Assembly: GCA_017461765.1 (NCBI GenBank)
Contig: JAFTXO010000028.1
Coordinates: 1-62,058 of the forward strand
Direction: 5' to 3'
DNA from: Clostridia bacterium
GTDB lineage: Bacteria > Bacillota > Clostridia > Oscillospirales > CAG-272
Length of the DNA stretch: 62,058 nucleotides
Each line of letters opens with the position of its first letter. Position 1 is the first letter of the stretch. The notes below the pieces were generated by a model. That model searched no databases. It had not been told where the DNA came from and worked only from the letters and a program-made list of their open reading frames with translations. The translations under genes and the position numbers were made by a program. Positions 1 through 7,481 of the stretch are shown here, in pieces.

Positions 1-41
1 CGCCTTGCGAGTATTATTTCGCCACCTCCGCGTGACGAAAA

Positions 42-71
42 ATCTCCCCCTGCTGCGCAGCAGGGGGAGAT
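42..71 (-). terminator. Intrinsic terminator of the Cys-rich protein gene
   Basis: A perfect inverted repeat with 15-base arms (ATCTCCCCCTGCTGC and its complement) is followed on the minus strand by TTTTTCG. It lies about 115 bases downstream of the minus-strand gene ending at 185 and should end that transcript. The stretch between them holds no gene I can recognise. Confidence 0.75.
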
Positions 72-184
72 GAAAGAATCTTATTCAATTTGTAAATTCT
101 TTTGTTTTTTAGTCTGTCTACTTGACAGGGGGCACATTAGTCACCGAAATGTCCTCTCTTTTTTTGTTGGTAGGCATTATTTTA

Positions 185-406
185 TTAAATCTCAAAGCTG
201 TCCTTTGAGTCCGTCATACTGTTTATAGCAATATTTCCTTCTTTGCTTTTTGGAGCAAATTCGGGAAAACAAAGCAAATAATAGTCGCACTCATCGCAAC
301 AACACTCAAAGCCCTGCTCTCCGTTACCAAGACAAACGGTTGGCTCTCCGGGCATAAGCTCTACGCCTGTAATATCTGTTACTCTTTTTTCAATATTCTT
401 ACTCAT
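185..406 (-). CDS. Small Cys-rich protein (copy A), unknown family
   Basis: A 73-residue soluble protein with no signal peptide. The start is placed at the ATG complementary to 404-406, because AGGGGGA sits just upstream; a longer reading to 466 would run through the terminator hairpin. The middle of the protein has VC-x(n)-GFECCCDECDYYLLCFPEF, six cysteines with three in a row. A second protein at 52107-52280 shares this core exactly and about two thirds of the other aligned residues; copy A has an extra polar tail of about 20 residues. The cysteine pattern suggests metal or redox chemistry, but no function is known to me. It is preceded by its own promoter and a structured leader with an intrinsic terminator, so expression is probably controlled by transcription attenuation. 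Confidence 0.8.
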   Translation of the reverse strand: MSKNIEKRVTDITGVELMPGEPTVCLGNGEQGFECCCDECDYYLLCFPEFAPKSKEGNIAINSMTDSKDSFEI

Positions 407-426
407 ATATCCCCCTATCAGCATAT

Positions 427-454
427 AAAAAAGTGCGCTCACAAAGAACGCACC
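427..454 (-). terminator. Leader terminator of copy A
   Basis: On the minus strand GTGCG pairs with CGCAC around a short loop and is followed by six T. It lies between the structured leader and the ribosome binding site of the Cys-rich gene. An upstream segment (GGATGCA) can pair with TGCGTTC inside the hairpin, giving a competing antiterminator with two G-U pairs. Confidence 0.8.
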
Positions 455-584
455 GAAAAAATGCATCCCCCTTAATTGTTGTCACACAAATGCTCTCCCA
501 ACGAAGGTATGAGGAAAAGGAGAAAACACTTTTTACCAAAAGTATTTTCCCTTCGTTGGTTAGAATATATACAATTTGTGTGAC
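427..584 (-). ncRNA. Structured leader RNA, copy A (candidate riboswitch)
   Basis: Transcription should start near 584, right at the first stem. Stem P1 is GTCACACAAAT (574-584) with 481-491, 11 pairs. P2 is CCAACGAAGG (550-559 with 498-507), 10 perfect pairs. P3 is a hairpin within 522-549 with a GGTAA-type loop. A conserved single strand TTTTCCTCATACC leads back into P2. The same layout with different P2 bases is found at 51931-52085, so the pairing is supported by covariation. A terminator and alternative antiterminator follow, then the Cys-rich gene. This is riboswitch or attenuator architecture. The ligand is unknown and I do not recognise the family. Confidence 0.8.
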
Positions 585-590
585 GAGTAT

Positions 591-619
591 ATTATACCAT
601 ATTTGAATAAAAAAGTCAA
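591..619 (-). promoter_or_regulatory. Sigma-A promoter for leader A
   Basis: On the minus strand, TTGACT (614-619) and a perfect TATAAT (591-596) are separated by 17 bases. The predicted start falls on the first base of stem P1. Confidence 0.85.
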
Positions 620-680
620 TATCTAACGAAATAAGTATCGTTTTATATTGTAGCGATCCTTGTAGCTTGGCTTGAAAGCA

Positions 681-890
681 AAAAGGTGCGCAACCGAAGC
701 TACGCACCAAAAAACGCAAACTCCGATAGTCGCCAAACTAACTTTACGTGAAATGGGTGTAACCACAATTACATAAATGGAATTTGCATTTTTATCAAAT
801 TCAATAATGTAATTGTGACCAAAAAGAGTATAATTATCCCTATAAAAAGAGAATACACCCTTGGTACACGAATATTAAGTTAGTTTGGCG
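681..890 (-). ncRNA. Structured small RNA C with own promoter and terminator
   Basis: About 200 nt on the minus strand. A 14-bp perfect closing stem joins 877-890 to 731-744 (GCCAAACTAACTT core). Inside it are nested pairs CGTG/CACG (867-870 with 747-750), GGGTGTA type (854-860 with 755-761), an 11-bp stem (807-817 with 764-774) and a terminal hairpin (796-802 with 780-786). A terminator follows at 685-708 (GGTGCG with CGCACC, then T5). No open reading frame lies between this terminator and the promoter of leader A, so this is either a stand-alone RNA or a tandem regulator reading into leader A. The promoter, closing stem and GGTGCG terminator order resembles leaders A and B, but the inside differs. 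Its length is near that of 6S RNA, which I cannot exclude. Confidence 0.65.
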
Positions 891-895
891 CCTTT

Positions 896-924
896 ATTAT
901 ATCATTATTTTTTAGTTTTGTAAA
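896..924 (-). promoter_or_regulatory. Sigma-A promoter for RNA C
   Basis: On the minus strand TTTACA (919-924) and TATAAT (896-901) are separated by 17 bases. The expected start is at about 889-890, the first base of the closing stem. Confidence 0.8.
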
Positions 925-1043
925 TACTATCTGAAAAATTTATAAAATTACGTTCCGAGAAAAGCGCAAATCGGCAATGTCATTTTTCCTGCAAGCACTG
1001 ACTTTATTAAAGACATATTTGTTGTAAAGAGAATATACAAACA

Positions 1044-1087
1044 GAAAGAGCAAGAGTAAAAGGAAAAAATCCTTCTATTCTTGCCCT
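1044..1087 (-). terminator. Terminator of the 3017-1250 operon
   Basis: On the minus strand GGGCAAGAATAGAAGGA pairs with the segment around CCTTTTACTCTTGCTC and is followed by TTTCTG. It lies about 160 bases beyond the stop at 1250, after hairpin array 1. A related ending (GCTCTTTCTGT) follows array 2 at 33973. Confidence 0.65.
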
Positions 1088-1100
1088 GTTCGTTTTTATA

Positions 1101-1250
1101 GATGAATTGATGCTAACGCATCATGAATTGGCTACGCCATGATTTCTCGCTTCGCTCCATGAATTGAATTGCAACGAATATCACGCTCGCAGGACAATTC
1201 ATGCAACGCCGTTGCAATTCATTGCGTGTTCTCCGTTAAGAGTATCACGC
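1101..1250. repeat. Hairpin array 1 (spacer word ATGAATT)
   Basis: Short palindromes (for example GATGCTAACGCATC and GCAACGCCGTTGC) are separated by the constant word ATGAATT in the left half and its complement AATTCAT in the right half. The array ends at 1224-1250 with a cap palindrome of the form GCGTG-CTCCGTTAAGAG-CACGC, which touches the stop codon of the minus-strand gene. On that strand the order is stop codon, cap, array, terminator, so the array lies in the 3' untranslated region. Confidence 0.75.
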
Positions 1251-2431
1251 TATTTTCCGTCGGTTATATTATCGATGCCGAGCTTTTTCATATGATCCTC
1301 GTACATTGCGACCTTTTGGTCGGACACTTTATAGGCAAGGGTATCCTTGACCTTTTTCTTTTTTACGAAAATCTGATAGAACCAGCGGTGCACCCACATG
1401 AACGGAAGGAGAAACGGAAACCTTTTGAGCTTAGGGTAGCCGTAGCACATCGAGTAGTACGGCGGGAATATTCTTTTTATGATATAGCTGAATTTACCGA
1501 CACTCTCCCCCCTCTTTTTGCTTCTTGAGTGAGAAGCCGCCTGATAGACATCAGTCGTGCCGAATGCCAATCCCGCTATAACGTAGCGCTCCATTTCGTC
1601 GCTCAGCTCATCTCCCGCTCCGCCGCCGAACCACTTATACGCAAGTGCGAGGGCGTGATCGGAAAATTCACGCATACCGAATATATCAAGAGTGCGGTTT
1701 ATATATTCGCGATCAAGCTCATCCTTATATTTTTCATTATAAAGGTAGATATCGATAAACGCCTTTATTCCGCAGCCGCCGTTACGGTAATGCTTACACA
1801 TATGCTCGATAAGCGACACGTAGTAGTCGTTTTTCTCAAGATAGTAGTGGTTTTTGATATCGGCTCGGGGCTTTGCAATATTCCATATATTCTCGTAATA
1901 CTTAGCTGACGAAAGGCTTGCGTGCGTATCCGTGACCAAAAAGTGAAGCTCAACGGACACATACGGCTCCATTTTATAAGTTACATCGTGCTCGCCGTAC
2001 TTTTCAAAGGTGAGTCCGAGATCTTCAAGGAGCTTGCCTGCCTTTTCGAGATCCTCTTTCCGCACCAAAAGATCAAGATCGCACATATTACGCAGGGAGG
2101 AGTGTGGATAAAGCTCCTTCATTACCGATCCCTTGAGGGGGAGAATATCGACGTTATTTTTAGCGCAGGCGTCAAGCATTCCGTTTAAAACGTCATCTTG
2201 GAACGAGGAACGCAGTGCGCCGTGCATTTTTGCTTTTTTCAGCTCTTTTAATATAGGCTCGCTCGGCTTTTCATCAAGCATATCGACGCCAGCTGCCAAA
2301 AGCTCTAAGACTCTATGACCCTTGGCGATCGCGAAAACCTTATTAAAATCGACACAGGGTGGCGCGTTTTCGGGCTTTTTTGAGTTTATGACGCTTGAAA
2401 TGAGCGATATTAAATACTTTGCGTTTTCCAT
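1250..2431 (-). CDS. Nucleotidyltransferase family protein (NTP_transf_5-like)
   Basis: A 393-residue protein resembling the uncharacterised nucleotidyltransferase family PF14907. Near residues 95-125 it has LPLKGSVMKELYP followed by R and CDLDLLV, the LKG...DLD pattern in which the acidic pair would bind metal and nucleotide. A second part with VELHF fits the same fold. There is no signal peptide or membrane segment. Proteins of this family often sit in cell-envelope or peptide-modification loci, but the true substrate is unknown. It follows the membrane protein gene by one base, so the two are co-transcribed from the promoter at 3050-3078. The role beyond a likely nucleotidyl transfer is not resolved. 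Confidence 0.75.
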   Translation of the reverse strand: MENAKYLISLISSVINSKKPENAPPCVDFNKVFAIAKGHRVLELLAAGVDMLDEKPSEPILKELKKAKMHGALRSSFQDDVLNGMLDACAKNNVDILPLKGSVMKELYPHSSLRNMCDLDLLVRKEDLEKAGKLLEDLGLTFEKYGEHDVTYKMEPYVSVELHFLVTDTHASLSSAKYYENIWNIAKPRADIKNHYYLEKNDYYVSLIEHMCKHYRNGGCGIKAFIDIYLYNEKYKDELDREYINRTLDIFGMREFSDHALALAYKWFGGGAGDELSDEMERYVIAGLAFGTTDVYQAASHSRSKKRGESVGKFSYIIKRIFPPYYSMCYGYPKLKRFPFLLPFMWVHRWFYQIFVKKKKVKDTLAYKVSDQKVAMYEDHMKKLGIDNITDGK

Positions 2432-2432
2432 T

Positions 2433-3017
2433 TTATCTTCTTGGCTTAGCCTTTGCTCCGATGAAAATAAACACGATGCCCAAAACGAGAATTATCGAGC
2501 AGAGTATCCATTGAAGCACCTCTGTGGAGATAAACGGCTTTGCGAAAAGGTAAGTTCCCAAGGTCACCATAGCTATTGCGATAACGAGCTGCCATATCGG
2601 GTAAGTCTCGCTTATCTCGCGTCTGTAGAAATAAGCTCTTACGATCTCAACAACTCCTCTCAGCCAGAGTGCCAAGGCGATTATTTGTCCGGGGCCCTGT
2701 ATCTTTAAAATATCAAACTGAGAGAGCACGCTACCAAGTGCTATGACCATAAGAAGAATAAATTCTATTATTGTGAGAATAAGTATCGTTTGGTTTGGTG
2801 AGGACTTTATTTTCTTTGCGAGATAGAAGATAAGATAGAGAGCTATTGCAAAAGCGACCATGAAGCTGACGGCATTTGCGCCCCAATCCGAGAAGAAGAT
2901 ATCGACCTCGCTCCAGAAGGGAGCTAAGAGAAATGATGCGACGATCATTAAAGCTCCAAGCACGTAATAAAGCCAGAACCATTTGGTTTTTTTGACGGAA
3001 AATCCACCGTTTGCCAT
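2433..3017 (-). CDS. Membrane protein with six or so transmembrane helices
   Basis: A 194-residue integral membrane protein. The start is set at the ATG complementary to 3015-3017, preceded by AGAGGTG; upstream codons to 3047 are not needed. Hydrophobic segments include FWLYYVLGALMIVASFLL, AVSFMVAFAIALYLIFYL, ILILTIIEFILLMVIAL, QIIALALWLRGVVEIV, WQLVIAIAMVTLGTYLF and LQWILCSIILVLGIVFIFI. The layout of paired helices is like DUF308-type proteins, but that is a weak resemblance. It is the first gene of a two-gene operon with the nucleotidyltransferase-family gene. Function unknown. Confidence 0.75.
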   Translation of the reverse strand: MANGGFSVKKTKWFWLYYVLGALMIVASFLLAPFWSEVDIFFSDWGANAVSFMVAFAIALYLIFYLAKKIKSSPNQTILILTIIEFILLMVIALGSVLSQFDILKIQGPGQIIALALWLRGVVEIVRAYFYRREISETYPIWQLVIAIAMVTLGTYLFAKPFISTEVLQWILCSIILVLGIVFIFIGAKAKPRR

Positions 3018-3049
3018 ATTAACACCTCTTTTCTGTGTTTTATACAATT

Positions 3050-3078
3050 ATTGTAACAGATTTCGACCTTTTTGTCAA
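3050..3078 (-). promoter_or_regulatory. Sigma-A promoter of the 3017-1250 operon
   Basis: On the minus strand a perfect TTGACA (3073-3078) and TACAAT (3050-3055) are separated by 17 bases, about 33 bases before the start codon. Confidence 0.8.
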
Positions 3079-3084
3079 TAGGGC

Positions 3085-3120
3085 GGCAAGCGTCAGACGC
3101 TTGACCCATTACTTCGGTGA
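3085..3120. repeat. Dispersed 36-nt repeat, copy 1
   Basis: These 36 bases contain the palindrome AAGCGTCAGACGCTT and occur again, exactly and in inverted orientation, at 35077-35112. The surrounding 3079-3400 is non-coding and holds further small palindromes and a trace of the GTGAAGAGTGAA repeat (about 3270). Confidence 0.8.
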
Positions 3121-3415
3121 GTGCAGTATAAATTCAATATTCACTCGCGACGGTGAGGTTTAGCCTGCAGTCGCTTGACTGCCGACCGCGGGCGAATGAC
3201 GCCCCCGAAAATAGCTGAGAGAATTATTGAGGGTACTTTGCCCCACAAGATTTAGGTAATAGGTAATAGTGAAGAGTGAATAGGTCTATCTTTGGTGAAG
3301 TTCACTTTAAATTATTTGCTTACTCACGACAACACAAGGACGCCGTATTATTGAGCTTAGGACGATCTGCTTCTTCGGCTTTTGAGCAGAATTTGTCAAG
3401 TTGCACATTTGGATA

Positions 3416-3444
3416 TTGACAAAAGCCGTGTTAAGTTGTATAAT
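3416..3444 (+). promoter_or_regulatory. Sigma-A promoter of the surface protein gene
   Basis: Perfect TTGACA (3416-3421) and perfect TATAAT (3439-3444) with a 17-base spacer, about 75 bases before the start codon. Confidence 0.85.
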
Positions 3445-3521
3445 TTATATATATAATCATATTATTGTGTTTTTAAAAAATGCAAATAAATACGCAAAAA
3501 CTATTCTGCGAGGAGAATAAG

Positions 3522-6500
3522 ATGAAAAGAAATATCCTTAAAACCGTTCTTTTTTCGGCGCTTATAGCGATATTTACGGCTATTACGGCTTTTGTATCGA
3601 GTGCTGAGGAGATAAAAACAATTAATGTTTCGTATTACGATGGTGACACTATAAAATTTTCTCAGGATTGTATTTGTAACTACGACTCGGACGGCGATGG
3701 CGTTCTTGATGCTTACATTGAGGATACCGCAACTCTTGCCGATTACCAGAAGCTCTATCCCGAGGAAAACTTCCGTTCGCTTGAGGAAGTGCCCGACGAG
3801 CTCAGGATTTACGATATAAACGAGGGTGATATATACCGCGTTCAGTATAACGGTCACAAGACTTGGTTCAGCGACGACGGTGTTCTTTATCAGCCTGACG
3901 GAACGACGGCAAAGGGTATCATTCTTACAAAGGATACGCGCTTTTATAAGGTGGGCACGATCTACAAGGCAAACAATATGACCGAGCTTGCCGCTAACCT
4001 TCAAAACAACTGGAGATACGTTCAGCTCAACTTTGATATCACGACGGACGAAGCGCTCAACTGTCTGCCTTGGCCCGGAACGTCGATACTCGACCTTAAC
4101 GGACACTCAATAACATCGTCTGCAAGAACGGTTTTCTCTCAGCAAAGAGCAGGACTCATCCTCGTTGGCAAGGGAACTATCACTCACACCTCGACAGATG
4201 CGAATGCGGCAATCTTCGAAACCTCATGGCACGGCTGGGGTGACGGCGGTCAGCGCCTTTGGATCAGTAAGGATATTACGATAACGACAAACGGAACTCT
4301 TTTCAGATCAACGAACTCCCTTCACAATATCGACGGTCTTCCGTCTATCAGAATATACGGCAACACGACCTCGTCCTCTATTGCTCGCACAAACGGTGTT
4401 TCACGTGCTTCGATCGATATTTATCCCTCTGCGTCTGTAACCGTTACGGGTACTTACTTCTTTGAGGATCAGAGCACGCTTGATGATAGGATCATCATGC
4501 AGCTAACCATTCACGGCGGAAGAATAAACATTCCGAGCGACAAGGACGGCTTTACCGAATTTATTTCGGGTTACGATTCCGATCTGCATACCTTCACAAT
4601 TCGCGGCGGAACGTTTAACAGAAATATTGAAAAGCTCATCTCCACAGACTTTAAGTGCGAGGGCAACGATACCGACGGATACGAGGTAGTGCCGAATATC
4701 TGCTCCGTTTCACCGACATCAAAGCACGATTACATTATAACAAGCCTTTCGGTAACCTGTACCGAGGACGGCTCGATCACCTATAACTGTCTTTACTGTA
4801 ACGAAATGTATACCGTTGAGCGTGCGGCTCTCGGTCATACGCTTGTTGCAAAGCAGACTCAGGAGATAATAAACACTCCCGAAAAGACATCGCCGGGTAT
4901 CTATACAAACTTCTGTCCACGCTGTAATTACTCCTACGAGGAATATTATTATCCCGATCCCGCGAAGGCATATATTAACGTTTATGTTCGCAAGGACGGC
5001 GTTGAGAAGACGATAAGAATTCGTGCCGAGGAGCTTTTCGGCTTCCAGCAGGACGGCTCTCTTACGGGAGAAACGATGCTCGTTGCGTACACTCTTACAA
5101 CGCTTAAATACGTTAATCCCAACACAGGTATTACCGAGACATACGACCGCAGTCAGATAATCGGCTTCGATATTCCTCTCGGTACGACAACCGTCCAAGG
5201 CGGATACTATTCTTACGCAAGCACCCCTCTTGGAACCTTCTACAACGAAAACTATATTGAAAAAATAAATCTCCCCGAGTCGCTCATCAACATCGAGCAG
5301 TATGCGTTTGCTATGATGGATAATTTAAGCGAGGTAAACGGTATTGAGAACGTTTCGGGTAAGATCGAGGATAACGCGTTCGCACAGGACGCGGCATCAA
5401 AGCTCTCCTTCCAGACGCTTAAGCTCAACGCCAAGGAGATTGGCAACTACTCATTTAAAAACTGTCTTGTAACGGCTATCATTATCGGAGAAAATACGAA
5501 GATAATAAGAAACGCATGGACCTACGACGGCGCTCTTAAATACAGAGCAAGGATAAGAGAGGTTCTCTTTGAGAAATTCACCGAGGAGGACTATCCCGAT
5601 ATGAATGGCGTTACCGTTGCAAAGGCTAACGGTCATAAGGCTTTGTTCACCACCTGTACATCTACGTTCTTAAGAGACGCAAAGGTATATTACGATCACA
5701 ATATCGAAACGGTAGTTTACGCTCCGACTTGTACGGATCTTGGATATACCGCCGTTGAATGTACTCGCTGTAAGGAGGGCACGAAGTCAGATTTCGTTCC
5801 GGCTCTTGGCCCTGAGGCACATCAATGGTCGCTCAGTCCCGATGACGATAAGGCTTCGACCTGCTCGACACAGGGCTTTATAGCAGAAAAATGCTCTATT
5901 TGCGCAAGCATAAAGGCAAATTCCTATCTCCCGCTTGATCCGAATGTTCACGATTTCTCGTACGGTAAAGCTCCCCAGGAGGGTGCTTGTACCGCTTCTC
6001 CCGAAACGGGCTGGTATTGGGTAATGACCTGTAAGTGCGGAGCTAAGGATACTGCGATAATTGAGGGAAGCCACGAGGTAAATCCTATAAACGCGGGACA
6101 CACCAGCACCACTACGGAGTTCTTTAAGATAACAGAAAAGGTTGCGGCAACCTGCGGTGCTGCGGGATATACGAAAAAGCAGTGCTTGTATTGCAGCTAT
6201 ACCGTGACCGAGGAAAAGGCGGCGACGGGCAGTCATATTCTCGTTCTTAACGAAAATACATCTATACCCGCTACCTGCGGCACTTCGGGCAAGAATTGCT
6301 ACTTCTGCTCAAACGACTGCGGATATACCGATGAGATAATAGTTCCCAAGCTTACGGGAAGCGCGGCTGATAGCTCTCACGAGTATGGCGAGGCTATCAC
6401 GCTTAACGAGGCTACTTATACGAAGAAGGGCTTACAGCAAAAGCAATGTATCTACTGCTTCAAGCAAGAATACATTGAGACTCCTACATTGGCTAAGGAA

Positions 6501-6716
6501 ACCTTATTTGACCATATAAAAGCCGCTTATGAAAAGACTTGGGTGAAGGTAGTTACAATTTGCGTTGTTTGCGTGTTGGTTATCGGCGGTCTTGCGCTTG
6601 CGGCGTATTTCGTAATCTTCAGAAAAGCAGATCGCGGACGCAAATTCCAATATTCGTTTGAAAAGAATTCGACATACGATACGAAAAAATCTAAAAAATT
6701 CAAAAAACGCAAGTAA
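3522..6716 (+). CDS. Large cell-surface protein with Cys-x2-Cys repeats and C-terminal anchor
   Basis: About 1064 residues. The start is the ATG at 3522, preceded by GAGGAG; the reading frame is open further up but lacks a site there. An N-terminal signal peptide (KTVLFSALIAIFTAITAFVSSA) is followed by a region that looks like a right-handed beta-helix or similar repeat fold (residues about 160-400). Several modules of the type T-C-T-x-G-x-x-x-Y-x-C-x-x-C follow, for example around CTEDGSITYNCLYC and CGAAGYTKKQCLYC. Residues about 580-650 resemble a BspA-type leucine-rich segment (LPESLINIEQYAF). A transmembrane helix near residue 1020 and a basic tail (KKFKKRK) anchor it. Expected to be exposed on the cell surface, perhaps for adhesion or substrate binding; no catalytic motif is seen. 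Confidence 0.8.
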   Translation: MKRNILKTVLFSALIAIFTAITAFVSSAEEIKTINVSYYDGDTIKFSQDCICNYDSDGDGVLDAYIEDTATLADYQKLYPEENFRSLEEVPDELRIYDINEGDIYRVQYNGHKTWFSDDGVLYQPDGTTAKGIILTKDTRFYKVGTIYKANNMTELAANLQNNWRYVQLNFDITTDEALNCLPWPGTSILDLNGHSITSSARTVFSQQRAGLILVGKGTITHTSTDANAAIFETSWHGWGDGGQRLWISKDITITTNGTLFRSTNSLHNIDGLPSIRIYGNTTSSSIARTNGVSRASIDIYPSASVTVTGTYFFEDQSTLDDRIIMQLTIHGGRINIPSDKDGFTEFISGYDSDLHTFTIRGGTFNRNIEKLISTDFKCEGNDTDGYEVVPNICSVSPTSKHDYIITSLSVTCTEDGSITYNCLYCNEMYTVERAALGHTLVAKQTQEIINTPEKTSPGIYTNFCPRCNYSYEEYYYPDPAKAYINVYVRKDGVEKTIRIRAEELFGFQQDGSLTGETMLVAYTLTTLKYVNPNTGITETYDRSQIIGFDIPLGTTTVQGGYYSYASTPLGTFYNENYIEKINLPESLINIEQYAFAMMDNLSEVNGIENVSGKIEDNAFAQDAASKLSFQTLKLNAKEIGNYSFKNCLVTAIIIGENTKIIRNAWTYDGALKYRARIREVLFEKFTEEDYPDMNGVTVAKANGHKALFTTCTSTFLRDAKVYYDHNIETVVYAPTCTDLGYTAVECTRCKEGTKSDFVPALGPEAHQWSLSPDDDKASTCSTQGFIAEKCSICASIKANSYLPLDPNVHDFSYGKAPQEGACTASPETGWYWVMTCKCGAKDTAIIEGSHEVNPINAGHTSTTTEFFKITEKVAATCGAAGYTKKQCLYCSYTVTEEKAATGSHILVLNENTSIPATCGTSGKNCYFCSNDCGYTDEIIVPKLTGSAADSSHEYGEAITLNEATYTKKGLQQKQCIYCFKQEYIETPTLAKETLFDHIKAAYEKTWVKVVTICVVCVLVIGGLALAAYFVIFRKADRGRKFQYSFEKNSTYDTKKSKKFKKRK

Positions 6717-6734
6717 TATTAAGAAGGGTTTAAT

Positions 6735-7157
6735 ATGAAGAAAATAATATCACTTATATTCGCAGTGCTGATGCTCGTATCGCTTTTCGCATTTACGGGC
6801 TGCAAGAGAGTAAAAAAATCCGATTTTATCGGCGAATACGAATGTATCGTGGCGCAAAACCGTCACAATGAAGAAGAAATGGACGGTTTGACCTTGAAGA
6901 TAAATAAGGATCATACTCTTGAATGGTCATTTTATAGCACTTCGAACGAACCGGGAATTAAAACTTACGAGGGCGAATGGAAGGAATACACCGTTAATAA
7001 GGATGTGATGCTTTATTGCTATTATAGCGTCGAGGAAAGCGATGGCATTACGTATTCTCATTTGTTTACCCTTAAAATGCTTGACGACGAAACGCTCGTT
7101 TTTCAATCCCTCAGCAACGAAAGCTCAGCTGTTCGGTATTACGAAAAGGTAGATTAA
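6735..7157 (+). CDS. Small lipoprotein, unknown function
   Basis: A 140-residue protein with a lipoprotein signal peptide ending in the lipobox FTGC at about residue 22. The mature part (DFIGEYEC, then TLKINKDHTLEWSFY, YEGEWKEY, LVFQSLS) reads like a small beta-barrel of the lipocalin-like kind often found in Gram-positive lipoproteins. It starts 18 bases after the surface protein gene with AAGAAGGGT upstream, so the two are probably one operon. Expected on the outer face of the membrane. Function unknown. Confidence 0.75.
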   Translation: MKKIISLIFAVLMLVSLFAFTGCKRVKKSDFIGEYECIVAQNRHNEEEMDGLTLKINKDHTLEWSFYSTSNEPGIKTYEGEWKEYTVNKDVMLYCYYSVEESDGITYSHLFTLKMLDDETLVFQSLSNESSAVRYYEKVD

Positions 7158-7159
7158 TA

Positions 7160-7272
7160 TGCGTGATCTCCTAACGGAGAAAATGCGGGTGAATTGCAAC
7201 GATGTTGCATGAATTGACACTGTGTGTCATGAATTGCAGTAAACTGCATCAATTGCCTCGTGGGCATTCAGT
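7160..7272. repeat. Hairpin array (spacer word ATGAATT) after the lipoprotein gene
   Basis: Starting three bases after the stop codon is a cap palindrome related to the one at 1224-1250 (GCGTGATCTCCTAACGGAGA). Four palindromes follow (GCAACGATGTTGC, GACACTGTGTGTC, GCAGTAAACTGC and GCCTCGTGGGC), separated by the word ATGAATT or close variants. The terminator at 7294 comes after, so the array is in the 3' untranslated region, as in array 1. Confidence 0.75.
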
Positions 7273-7293
7273 ATTCGTTTTATTCAATAACAA

Positions 7294-7327
7294 AAAAGAG
7301 GTTGTCTCTAAATGAACAACCTCTTTT
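7294..7327 (+). terminator. Terminator of the surface protein operon
   Basis: AAAAGAGGTTGT pairs with ACAACCTCTTTT across a 10-base loop. The rest of 7328-7481 holds another GC-rich palindrome and a trace of the TAGGTAATAGTGAAG repeat, with no gene. Confidence 0.8.
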
Positions 7328-7481
7328 AAATTTGCCTTTTGCGGCGTAATGAAGAAAAAGCCTTCCCTGCTAGGGCAGGCACGCGCCTGCGGGCTAATAG
7401 CTTTACTTTATATCGCTTGTTTTAATTTTTTTAGATACTCTTTCTATTGAGGTCTCTTTTTTCTTCACTATTACCTATTAC

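Noticed and set aside
100..170. A string GTCTGTCTACTTGACAGGGGGCAC that looked like an insertion sequence end
   Set aside because: No partner inverted repeat, no transposase and no target duplication were found in the window. The TTGACA-like part has no matching -10.
399..719. A 106-residue reading frame on the minus strand
   Set aside because: It runs through the structured leader, its promoter and two terminators, and has no ribosome binding site; the RNA structures explain the region better.
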